Positions 49,653 through 60,000 of a DNA stretch of 60,000 nt are shown here, piece after piece. The DNA is taken from positions 28,441,628 to 28,501,627 of the forward strand of contig OZ037767.1 of the NCBI GenBank assembly GCA_964035545.1, read 5' to 3'. The position numbers were made by a program, and so were the translations under genes. Positions within the stretch are counted from its first letter, which is position 1, and every line of letters begins with the position of its first letter. Origin of the DNA: Bugula neritina (Eukaryota; Bryozoa; Gymnolaemata; Cheilostomatida; Bugulidae). Under the pieces are notes generated by a model. It worked only from the letters and a program-made list of their open reading frames with translations. It had not been told where the DNA came from and did no database searches.

Positions 49653-52600
49653 TCACTCATAACACCATTCACTAATCCCTGTTCCATCCACAGCATTTAC
49701 TTTGTACACACACATCCTTTCAAACAGCTTAGCGCCGTGGCTGCTGTCGTCGCTAGAACTGCCGTCAATATCCCAACTACCGTCTGCTTTTCTATCTCTC
49801 ATGAAGAAGAAAGGTCTGCAGACGACAGTGCATGTCAAATCATATGTCTTACCACCTACACGCAATACAAATCATATGTCTTACCACCTACACACAATAC
49901 AAATCATATGTCTTACCACCTACACACAATACAAATCACATGTCTTACCACCTACATACAATACAAATCATATGTCTTACCACCTACACGCAATACAAAT
50001 CATATGTCTTACCACCTACATACAATACAAATCACATGTCTTACCACCTACATACAATACAAATCACATGTCTTACCACCTACACACAATACAAATCACA
50101 TGTCTTACCACCTACACACAATACAAATCACATGTCTTACCACCTACACGCAATACAAATCATATGTCTTACCACCTACATACAATACAAATCATATGTC
50201 TTACCACCTACATACAAGACAAACCGTATGTCTTACCACCTACACAAAATACAAATTACCTTCTAACAATAGCGAAAACTGTTTATTACAACACATAACA
50301 CTATTATAGCTTTATTATATTTTCTAAAAGTAAACAACATTTAAAGCAACCTCATGAAGAAACAGGTATAAGACGTGCAAGACATTTATAGGTTTGTATG
50401 ACATGTGGCTGATTAACAGAAAGTCTCAAGACTATAGCAATGCATTCATTATATTACCAGCACAAAATGAAAACCTCATGTTATCAGGAGGGTTGCCGTC
50501 ATCACCCCATTCATCAAACTGAAAACTAGTCCAGGAAACAGAGCTAAGTTGGCCTTGAGGTGTTATCACGTAACCCATAGTTAATCTGCAAGGAATGAAA
50601 ACACTGCAAAGCCTTCTAATAGCCTTCATGCAGGTTTCCTTCAACAATATATTACAAATTGAAAATTGACAAAAGCAAGAAACACACAAATAATTCTGAC
50701 TTGTATAGGAGTTGAAATATGCAAAATAAATATTTTAAATATGAAATATTCATTCACTATTTATTTGTTGATAAAGAGTTTGCTTGTTTCAAAAAAACCC
50801 AAAGATAGGAGCTCTTGAGTGGCTAATGATGAGAGGGTGTTCAGAAGTAGGACATAACCAAATGCCCTCCCTGACATCCCTAAACACCTTCTCCTTTCCA
50901 CTATTATATATTATCATTATTATTAAATTTTATGCATTTGGAAATAAATTTAACGATTGTTTGGAAAAATTTGAATTAGTTGCCCAACATTGAATAAAAA
51001 TGAACTGAATCCACACATGCACCTTTGACTGGCAGAGTTCTCAAAAAAGTTAACAAAAAAAATTTAATTAAGACAGTTACAAAGGTCACCTGCTCATGAG
51101 TTTAGGAATGCAGATGTTGCCCACAGCAATGTTAGTTCCGTCCTCCAGGTGGAGGTACTGTATGCCATATCTGAACAGATCTCTCCATTCCCTGATGTTA
51201 CCTTTAACATCACATATGAACTAGAGGTTGGTGGAATCAACATAAATAATATTCACACTAGATTCGACCCACAAAACAAAAGACAATAAGTAATCATATA
51301 TCAGAGTCTGAAACTAAACACATAATAAACAGAGACTCTCAAGCTATGCAGTATAGTATGCAGTATTATCAGCACCGTATGAATGATCTCTTAAACCATG
51401 CATCGACAAATCATATGAGCCATAACCCTCTATCTCTGCTTGACCTTTTAGCTCTCCAAACTGTTCATAGTGAGTTTGATGTCGCCTGCGTAGGTCAACA
51501 AAATAGAGATCAATGACCTTATAAAAACATTGTTGGGAGATGAGCAAGAAAAGTAGAGTCATGTCTATGAAGGGAAAATAAGAAGCTTCAAGTCAACAAC
51601 ACTTTGAAGAAATTAAATAACATTGAATATCAATATTATTACAAATTCTACTATAATATAGTAAAACTTGTAATAATATTGATATTCAATGTGATTTATC
51701 ATTAGGATTATATCAATATTTAATGTCTATCATAACAAACAAAGGGAAGCAATTTTTTATAATATGCATATATATGTATATCTATGCGTGCGAAGTGCGT
51801 GTATATATATATCTCAAAATAACATTTTTTTTATTATAAAATCTCACTGCTGAAGCTCATCAAACCAGGCCTTGGACCACTTTTCCCGAGCCATGGAATC
51901 ACAAGTTGCCCACTGATTCATGTCCGTATCAAAATCGAAATATGGTCCCACAGCCGTCCATTTCAGCTGAAACTTTACTTGATGTAATTTTCCTGTCTCT
52001 GTGTGTCTAAAACAAAATACACAAGACATTATAGTCTAACAGGCTGTGAATTAATCCTACATCAACACACAACACAATTGTAAACTGTGACATCATAACT
52101 ACAAGTATTGGTTCGCTATGGGTGTAGTATGCAACAATCACCGTAACATGCCGTCAAAGTCAATATTCCAGCATTTCATTGGCTCTTCCAGGGAGATACT
52201 GAGACCAGAGGTTGAGTAAGAGAGAGGTCGTGACTCTGGTGAGAGGGTGTTAGGGTGTAGTGGAAGTTCCAGCAAACCAACGCCTGGCACCTACAGTTTA
52301 TAACCAAAATATGCACACTAATTTATATGGCACAACAATTAAATACTCAATAAAACCAAATAAACTGAAAAGCAAACCCACAAAAATGCTGTTGTGTATA
52401 TACATAGTAGCTGCATCTAACGTTACAATATTCTTGTAATACGCACTCTCAACTTACCCTGAAGTACGTGAGTATCTGTATCATACCTCCCTGTCTCCTA
52501 GCTGTGGCTGTTACCAAGTAATACCCAGCCTTGTTGGACGAGGCAAAGTAAACCGCATCTACAGCCTGAGAGAAAACATATTTGTTTATTTATATACATC

Positions 52601-53447
52601 ATAACTCATCATATGATATCTAAAACAGGGAGCCAATCAACTCTCTTGATACATCATTTTGCTTTACTCAATTTTAAAACTTGTACTGCACAATAAATAT
52701 GAGATGACATTAACTAACCATGGGATGCTGTGTTGCATCTGGCAGCACCTGCACCTGCTCCATGTCAGCAACAGATGCTTTCGACTTGACACCATAGCCG
52801 GCTACTTCCCCAGTGTGGGCAGAGTTCGACTTCCTTAAAGAGCGCAGTTTGAATATGATCCAGAAGATCACATACTGCAAGAGTAGATAATTCTAACCTT
52901 ACACAAGTAAAACAATAGACACTATCATGTTATCTACATTTACACACAGACGTCATTCCTAATCCCAAGTGTATCGAGCAGAATATAAATTATGTTAGAA
53001 TTATTACTAGAGTAATGATAATCATCAGGCAGGTAATTTATTGTGGCATAGATATTGCTAATTTAAGTATTTTGAATGCGACAAAAGCATGTCCTTGCAC
53101 CCTGCATCAGGTCTATACAGCTGTTACAATATCTGTTTAGTATTTGTTGTCACCATGATGTATAAGCAAAAATTTTAGATTGGTGAATATCCACAAGTTA
53201 AACAGAAATGAAGAAAACTTGCACCAAATACTTTTTTACTGGGACTTAAATGGTATTAGCATAAATTAGGTTGGGCAATTTAAAGTTTCATGTCACACTG
53301 ATGGTTCACAGATGGAGATTTTACCTTGATATAATAGTATTTGCCTTTTTGTTTATAAATTCCTCGAATAGCCTCTTGATCTTTAGAAAACACGATATAA
53401 ACTACTATTGCTCCTGCAATAAGGCCCACAGCAGCTGTCCACTCCAT
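49653..53447 (-). CDS. Membrane-anchored protein related to the N-terminal domain of invertebrate PEP-synthase-like proteins, function unknown
   Basis: Nine exons: 53447-53325, 52874-52719, 52565-52458, 52290-52142, 52006-51848, 51485-51376, 51201-51090, 50585-50458, 49855-49653. The phases join over 1,248 bases, giving 415 residues. The start MEWTAAVGLIAGAIVVYIVF is an N-terminal membrane anchor, and a second hydrophobic stretch, YVIFWIIFKL, follows near residue 42. The body is beta-rich. It carries KFQLKWTAVGPYFDFD, GELKGQAEIEGYGSYDL, HGLRDHSYGNIREW, YIQ-like YGIQYLHLEDGT, RLTMGYVITPQG and GTGISEWCYE. The GELKG...GLRDHS...W pattern recalls the lipocalin-like (AttH/CrtC-type) region at the start of invertebrate PEP-synthase/rifampicin-phosphotransferase-like proteins; this is recognition from memory. 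No PEP-binding or swivelling phosphohistidine domain is present. The stop overlaps a perfect donor (GTGAGT), so a short extra 3' exon is possible. A consensus acceptor just before the ATG suggests a 5' untranslated exon upstream. Confidence 0.75.
49837..50253 (-). repeat. 32-bp array copying the last-exon acceptor of the PEP-synthase-related gene, 13 units
   Basis: In gene sense each unit reads GTGTAG|GTGGTAAGACATAT followed by GATTTGTATT. The copy at the exon (acceptor at 49856) is the real junction, and twelve more lie upstream in the intron. Every unit contains an AG acceptor, the first exon bases and an internal GTAAGA donor-like string. Splicing to an upstream copy would read to TAG within one unit. 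The plus-strand frames YHLHTIQI are artefacts. Confidence 0.95.
51620..51692. repeat. Perfect 25-bp inverted repeat (intronic hairpin)
   Basis: The arm ACATTGAATATCAATATTAT plus TACAA at 51620-51644 is exactly complementary to 51668-51692, with a 23-base loop. It lies in the intron between exons 5 and 6 of the PEP-synthase-related gene. It may be a recent hairpin or a tiny palindromic element. Confidence 0.92.
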
Positions 53448-55415
53448 TTGAAGCTTAGTCAACTGAAAGAAAATTTTAATTTACAATATATGACTGAAAA
53501 TTAATAATGATAAGAAGGCTTCAAGGTATTTTATAGCTTAACAATTGCTAATCATATACTGATTACTTCCCGGGTCAAAGTTTGCATTACGATTTTGGGT
53601 TTGAGTTACACTTGCAATAAAATATTTTTAAAAAATTAGCAATGCTTTATGACCAAATTACAACAACTTCCTAATGATGATCATTTTTAATTTGATAATG
53701 AAACTCATAGTAATAGTTAGACGTAAGACTAAGAATGATAGTCATAGTGATAGTGATAGTAAGACCGAGACTAATAATTTATAAATAATATTAACTGGTA
53801 TTGAGAACAGTTGATTATAACTATCGATAGATAATCATAATACATGTTGTTGCACCATTTTACAATGCTTTTTGCAACTATTATAATTGCCTAACTTAAA
53901 GTTAATGCCTAAATTGTCAAACATGTTGCAAAATTAAAGCGAAGGTGATTTTGAGTTTCTAGGTTGTCTTTGCAGTTTCCGGAATTAACTGTTTAGCGAA
54001 CTATAACTAAAATTATACCAATACTATAGTTTTGTTGCTGGGTTGGTTTAGTTATTGTTGCTTTAATTTTTATTGTTGCAATAATTTGTAATTACATTTA
54101 TAAATTTGTTATTTATGTTAAAAAAATATAACTTTGACAACACTTTGTAAATAATCTTCCATAGAATCTGCGGTTCTACTTTTGATAAGACAACTCTATA
54201 TTTATAGTATGCATTTTTTAAGGTTCAAAAGCAAATATAGTATGAGGGTTGAGGCTCTATAAAGTATAGACAATAAGCCACAATAATCATTGTTAAATGT
54301 TATGTGTTGCAATTATAGTTTAATTCTATGCATATTTACAGCTTTATACTTCATTAAATAAAGTTGGCTTTCTCCATCAAGCAATAATTATAACCATTTA
54401 GGTTTTGATGGCTCACAAATTCTAAGTTATTTACATGAACACTTAATTTTGATTTGTAAAACTCATAAAACTCTATAGAACTACCATTCATTTTAGACCG
54501 TAAGATACCAAGTTCTATAAGCCGCAAACGTTCAGTAACTGTTGAATGTAGGCTGTTTATTGATCACTATTTAGTTACAGGAAGAGGAACAATTTGTTTA
54601 TAGCTTTGACTATATACTACATCACTTATAAAACAACATAGGGAAATGCAGTGGCTAGTTTATCAGTTTTTCTATTTATTTTTAGAGAGTAGTCATGAAC
54701 TTATTTGACACTTGGTCTACTATTTCTATCTAAAAATCTTAAATGAGTATAAAAAACACAAAGTTTTATGAACTTTACACCTGACTATTTTTTGAATAGA
54801 TAATTTGTTCTTCTGCTTATTAAGTATTTTACTTTTTGTCAACATCAGTTCACAGTTCTACCATATTGTATTTATTACTTATGTTCTACTGCAGGTTAAA
54901 TTACATCAATCATATTCTAAGCAGGAAAGCTGCCTACTGCTTTGTTTGTGCTGGCTTGTATTTCTCATAGAAGTGCCAGTTACCCATGGTCTAGTGCTCA
55001 TATCTGCTCTGAGATTGAATTAAGAATTTCAATTATTCATTAATAGACTCTTGAAAAATACTCAATAGTTGCTAAAATAGAGTGATAATCAATAACACGT
55101 TGCTGTGATTTGTCGTTGAGACTTGAGATTATAGAATACAGCTAAAAGCTCTGAACTTGTGACAACAAAATCACATTAATGCACTCAATTACGTTAGCCT
55201 AAGCTCCATGAATACGGCTAAATTGAACAAAGCCATTCTATATAAAATACCATATAAAAAACCATTTTATGTTTAGCACTGAAGGTCAATGATATTATAA
55301 GCCTCTGTGCTAAAAACCTACAAAAAAATGCTTGTGAGTTTCAACAATAATGTGTCTGAATAATTAATTTGAGAAAAATCACAACTATGTAGTACATATA
55401 TCTAACAACTGGTAT
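53448..55415. other. Intergenic region with no recognised gene
   Basis: AT-rich stop-rich DNA between two minus-strand genes, expected to hold the promoter and 5' untranslated exon of the gene ending at 53447. A plus-strand open frame at 54805-55023 has no recognisable features. Confidence 0.55.
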
Positions 55416-55421
55416 TTTATT
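55416..55421 (-). terminator. Candidate polyadenylation signal AATAAA for the DUF4239-like gene
   Basis: AATAAA on the minus strand (TTTATT on plus) about 20 bases after the stop codon at 55441-55443. It is close to the stop, implying a very short 3' untranslated region if used. Confidence 0.45.
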
Positions 55422-55440
55422 CCCAACAGTAGGCGTTTGC

Positions 55441-58400
55441 TTAAACAATGTTCGGATGTTCGGTCAACGGAAGATCCGAGCTCCAGGCATGATAAGGAAG
55501 GGGTTCAAAGGTCAAAATAGATCTGCTATTTTTTTCATGTTCCTTTGATGAGGGAAAGATCTTGTTAGCTATCTGGTTTATGTTCATCACAATAGATTTT
55601 CTGTGCAGCATCTTCCCTCCACAAGATGGTATAGTAGCTGTTGGGTTGCCTACAACAACAAATATGCCATTGGTCATAATAAGTACAGTGCCGGCAAAAA
55701 GTCTGGAATATTTCACTTATGAACAAGTTTTGAACTGTTAGTCAGAATTAATGTGCCCTAGCAATATTTAGGGTTGTTTGTTCATTGTATATATTTATAT
55801 TTTGTTATTCTATGCATCATAAAGACAACATTTCATAACTTTGTATTTGAACAACAGTATAGTTGTATTTGGCGAAACCAATAGCCTAGTTGATCTTATG
55901 ATGTTGCATATCACATTAACAAGCAATAAAATGCTTCTGTCATCTGTTTAAAAGATATAATGTTGTTTCCAGTCCCCAATATGATAGAATAGGCCATTTT
56001 CAAATTTTAATTAAAGCAATTTACTATAATATATTCATGCAGAGGCTAGATAACTATTAAAACCATTGGAAATCGTTAAAATGGAAAAGTTTTAAGATGT
56101 ATGCAATGAGGTGTTGTCATCAAAATTCTTGGTACATTATAAATTCAGAAATAAAATATATTACAGAAAAAGTATTAAAAGCAATTTACAGCAAGTTGAG
56201 TGTTGCAGATAATTGACTGACCTTCTTGAAGGTAACTGTAGACCCTTTGACCTCTAGAAATGACCAAATTTAAAAGCGAGAGATCTAGTCTGAAGAATCC
56301 ACTGAAAGGGTTATCCAAATCAGCAATCACAAAACAGAGTATGGAAATTGAAAAGACTGTGATCATGCAAATAGCCAGGGAGAGAAATGTAGATTGGGTG
56401 CTTATCAATGCCACCCCAAAGAAGGAGAAGAACCCCAGAAGCTCTAAAAATGTCCATCTACAAGAAATAAATTGCAAAATGTCATAAATAAGTTGAATGT
56501 ATAGAAAAAATTTATTTCAAGTATAATTTTAACTACTTTTATTACTAATTACAACCAGCAGGTTAATTCCTAATGTTGAAGCTTATGTATAATAATTATA
56601 CAAATGTACCAGTTTAAGTCTGGTAGAATATTGAGTATTTTCCTTTTAGAAAACTTTCTAAACATGTTTGGTTAATTGAATATAGTCATTAGTGTGTGGG
56701 CTATAAATACCAGTCATTTAATTATTATTTCAGGTTTCTAAAAATAGTACGGTGTAATATATCATGAGAAAAGTTGGAACAGGACCATTTTTTTAACCTA
56801 AAACAATATTTCCGCATAAAATATTTTAAAATCAACAGAATCTACTCTGAAGACTAACATTAGATATAAATATCACCATATAACTACTAGCATGTATATA
56901 TTATATTTTATATTATATTGCATAATGTATGGTATACGTATACGGGCAGTTACTCACTTGACAGGATAGATTTTAGCCCTAAGACCAGAGTATATTGTAT
57001 ATGTATACGGGCAGATACTCACTTGACAGGGTGGATCTTAGCCCGAAGACCAGAGTATATTGTATATGTGTACGGGCAGTTACTCACTTGACGGGGTGGA
57101 TCTTAGCCCGAAGACCAGAGTCATTGTCAGAACAAATGCTGTTTAATGAAATCATGTGACTGAGTATTTGTTGAATTATATGCTGTGTGATGTAATCAGG
57201 AGAAGTCTCTCTGGATATTTGTTTCAGCAAATCAACTATTTCCCATATTTGAACTGAAATTATATAACATAATAAGATTATTATACAAAATAAATTAGTG
57301 GTATTTGATATACAGGAAGAATCAATACAAGTAAAGTGTATCATGCATGTAATTACATTTCTTATATTTATACTGTATAACAAACAAATAACAACTACAA
57401 AGTGTAACATGTATATGATAATAAATGATGTTAAATAACAGAGAACTAAAGATTTCAAGTTTACTATGTCTACAGCATTGATTATTCGACTTATATAAGA
57501 AAAATGTAGAAAGAATCGTCTGCCAAAGAAAAGATACCAATATAATACACGCACAAAAATGTTCATTTATTTTTTCACCATATTTATACTTTATATAACA
57601 AAGTTGTGTATTGTTCTCCATCTTAATCAAGATGGAAATTTGCTTTTCAAGTGATTTCAAAACATATAATGCAATTGACTTTAACAAAATTCAAATTAAG
57701 AAAAGATCAAAGTCAATTAATGTAATTTGTATAAAATGGTCTCTCATTTCTGTTTTATGTATTTGTGTCAAGTAGACTAGCTGCTTGTGCAGTTGAATAT
57801 TCATCATATTTTGAACTGCTGCAACACACCAACCTTTGACATCAACTGGAGGTTTATTGACAAAGGAATCCGGTTCTTTGCCTTCTATTTGCAACAGCAG
57901 GTAAATTATTTCTGACTTCACAGCCTGAAGCACAGCAAGTGTTTCGTATTAATTTGTTTTTCTTTCAACAGTTAAATTTAAAGTAGGCTTTATAAAGAAA
58001 ATAATATGAACTTGAAAGTGGTCAGCAAATATTTTTCATTGACTTTTCGTTTTTATCCTCACAACAAATACTGTTTGTGCTTACAATTTAAATAATAGAT
58101 AAAGATAATGAATAACGTGTTTCAGTTTACTTTGTGTGAATGTATGTCAGCCAAGTTCAATAATGTGGTTGGCTTCACATATGAAAAGTAGAATCATTTT
58201 TATGGAACTTATGACCTTATTGAGATAAAATATACAAAGTTGCAAATTACAAATAATCAATTTTATCAGCTAGAAATATCTCTTTTGAACTTTTTGCTTT
58301 GCCTGTATTAAGACTTGACTAACAAATTTTACCAAGTTGTTGAGCTCTTTAATAATGACATTATCTAAATAGCCAAAAAGACTTCAGCAAAAAATACGTT

Positions 58401-60000
58401 AATTAGCCTAAACAGGCAAGCAAGTTAACAACTCCCCAACTACTATTTAACCTGGTGGACATTACCTCCCCAGTCTGTAGATGACTACACACTACACAGA
58501 CAGACTTACCTTACAGATAGACATCTTAGTATCTGTAGGAATATCTAGTTTCATGGTGAGGGTAAAGATCTGATCTATCATACTCACTTCACTCACAAAC
58601 TTTGTCTGCAGCTCAGATAACTTCCCAGAAGCAGCTGAGAAAGCAGCACCAAACACCGTAGCGTAAACTAAACCTGTAACCAGTCAGTTGTTAAACAAAT
58701 ATATTTTGAGATCAATGTAGAACAGTTATAGCTTGTGCATAAGACAAATTATGAAAAACTTAAATGTTGCAAATTGATAATTTTCTCCCATAAACTTTAA
58801 GCTGTCATAATTGCTACAAAGAATGCATAGCAGATGTGGCTATATAAAATATGACTGGTATACGATGCATGTATAGGCATTTACCTGCAGCATAATCTAA
58901 ATAGATAATAATGTATATAATTATATAAGCATTTACCTGCAGGCATGAGGAAGCAGGCAATGGCATCATTAACATTAGGGACCTCGTCATGATCAGGCCA
59001 CATGTACTTAGTGAGAGTAGGGTAGAGGTAGAGGACAAGGGGGGCCTGGAGTATAGAGATGAGAGCTGGGGCAGCCAACCCAACCAAATCTGCAGGTTAA
59101 AATAAACAAACTTTACTTAGCTATTTTCACTAATATGATTTTATCTCAGCTCTGTGTAGTTCATGCATTTACATGATATATATTATAAGTTTAGAGCATT
59201 TGTAAACACAACTTATACTTCTAGCTGTTCTAGCTGTTCTAGCTGCTTTACATATTTTTAGCAGATTAGTTGCATCTCGACATGCTTATATTTTATAAAA
59301 TTTACAAAAATAATTTATTTTAAAGTCTTGATCATGAAGGCTTTGACTGATGGAATTGCAGATAAAAACTTAGAAATCAAATAATGTGAGCAAAGGATGT
59401 GTTTTCACTGATCTATAAATTTAAACAATTAAAACAAATACAGATAAATAGTGTTGGATTCTGTTTATTTCTTCCAATAAACTTGACTTGCCTTTTATTT
59501 AAACTTCAATCATTTGAGTTATAATATGTCAGGAAAATAATGTATTAGCTTGCCATTGCTGTTACTTTAATTATAATTGCTATGTTTGAAATCCAAGTTT
59601 GAAAGCAGGTTGGGTATTAGATTATAATTTTGAAGCCTCTTGTACCACAATAAATATTAAAGCCCATGACCAGTAAGTAAGAACTATTGCATCGCATGGT
59701 TGCGAGTGTCTTGTTAGTGTTATATTAGGTCTATAAACAAATGATATTTGACTTTATATGCTAAGTCTTTTTTAGAATATTAAAATAATCAACTCATGTT
59801 CTATTTATATGATACTTTTTGATTTTATAAGATAATAAAATAGCATACCTACCACTTGTTCTGTTGTAGAAGTGTTCCTTGTACTCTAACACTTCTAAAT
59901 CAAAGGCATTCAAGAATTTCTCATCAGGAAGGGGAGTGGGAGTTGGGGACACTCGAGGAGTAAAACTAGACTTCTGTTTGAGATTCCTTTTGGCATGCAA
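55441..60000 (-). CDS. DUF4239/bestrophin-like multi-pass membrane protein (5' end outside window)
   Basis: Seven exons: 60000(partial)-59853, 59089-58937, 58673-58510, 57924-57834, 57253-57088, 56457-56222, 55649-55441. The phases join and yield about 388 residues ending in TAA. Order: a proline-rich segment with TPLPDEKFLNAFDLEVLEY; a membrane segment DLVGLAAPALISILQAPLVL; FLMPAGLVYATVFGAAFSAA; a cytoplasmic helical region with EVSMIDQIFTLTMKLD and VQIWEIVDLLKQI; two more hydrophobic stretches ELLGFFSFFGVALI and LAICMITVFSISILCFVI; then DLDNPFSGFFRLDL; and a polar tail. The LD-x-PFSG motif after a terminal pair of membrane helices is the hallmark of DUF4239 proteins of bacteria and plants, which resemble bestrophin channels. 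Any channel role is inference. The donor after VDVK is a weak GTTGGT. Confidence 0.72.
56938..57122 (-). repeat. ~64-bp array copying an exon end and donor of the DUF4239-like gene, three units
   Basis: In gene sense the exon at 57253-57088 ends CTCTGGTCTTCGGGCTAAGA...CCCGTCAA with donor GTGAGTAACTGCCCG. Two further copies of about 30 exon bases plus donor (GTGAGTATC, GTGAGTAAC) follow, separated by ATACACATATACAATATA. All three keep a consensus donor. Reading past the first gives AAG TGA, an immediate stop. The second and third copies have diverged slightly in the exon part. Confidence 0.93.
59217..59247. repeat. 10-bp TCTAGCTGTT tandem repeat
   Basis: Three copies of TCTAGCTGTT/TCTAGCTGCT in the intron between the first two visible exons of the DUF4239-like gene. 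Nothing else was recognised in that intron. Confidence 0.8.

Noticed and set aside
49702-50309. Three long plus-strand frames rich in YHLHTIQI
   Set aside because: Antisense translations of the 32-bp array. The real coding sequence is the minus-strand last exon at 49855-49653.
49653-53447. First thought: meckelin/TMEM67 or another transition-zone protein
   Set aside because: The joined exons show an N-terminal anchor and a GELKG...GLRDHS...W domain, and none of the meckelin cysteine-rich or multi-pass features.
57084-57566. 160-codon minus-strand open frame as one exon
   Set aside because: Only 57253-57088 joins its neighbours in phase. The rest is intron that happens to be open.

Overview
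The window is nuclear DNA from an animal: AT-rich, gene-poor by length, with short exons, GT-AG introns and many microsatellites and minisatellites. The proteins point to an invertebrate bilaterian. One gene has a DUF4239/bestrophin-like fold and another resembles a lipocalin-like domain of invertebrate PEP-synthase-like proteins; I know of neither in vertebrates. A lophotrochozoan is a reasonable guess, but the sequence does not settle it. There is no sign of bacterial, viral or organellar sequence.

Layout. (1) 572-2240, minus strand: the 3' end of an extracellular cysteine-rich gene with a PAN/apple-like and a chitin-binding (CBM14-like) segment; its 5' exons were not found. (2) 2.3-13.5 kb: no convincing exons. 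It holds a 763-bp MITE with a clean target-site duplication, an 11-bp minisatellite and small repeats. (3) 13,536-41,069, minus strand: a complete SPAG17 (PF6) gene that I resolved into 46 exons with consistent phase, 2,268 codons plus stop. This is a ciliary central-pair protein. (4) 41,070-42,067: the intergenic region between the divergent SPAG17 and DCAF6 genes, with a candidate RFX X-box. (5) 42,068-48,314, plus strand: a compact DCAF6 (CRL4 substrate receptor) of about 532 residues in 15 exons, lacking the IQ-motif region. (6) 49,653-53,447, minus strand: a nine-exon gene for a membrane-anchored protein of about 415 residues, related by eye to the N-terminal domain of invertebrate PEP-synthase-like proteins. 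(7) 55,441-60,000, minus strand: the 3' part of a DUF4239/bestrophin-like membrane protein gene whose 5' end lies outside the window.

The genes do not form an obvious pathway; they are ordinary neighbours. The most striking feature is in the introns. At many exon-intron borders of all four larger genes, the intron begins or ends in a short tandem array, and in several cases the repeat unit contains the splice site itself plus flanking exon bases. Examples are DCAF6 exons 3, 7 and 10, SPAG17 exons 18, 26, 32, 36 and 44, the last exon of the PEP-synthase-related gene, and a DUF4239 exon. Where I read the frame, the true splice site is usually the exon-proximal copy, and use of the others would normally give an early stop.

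All gene calls come from reading translations and splice signals by eye. No alignment or database search was run.
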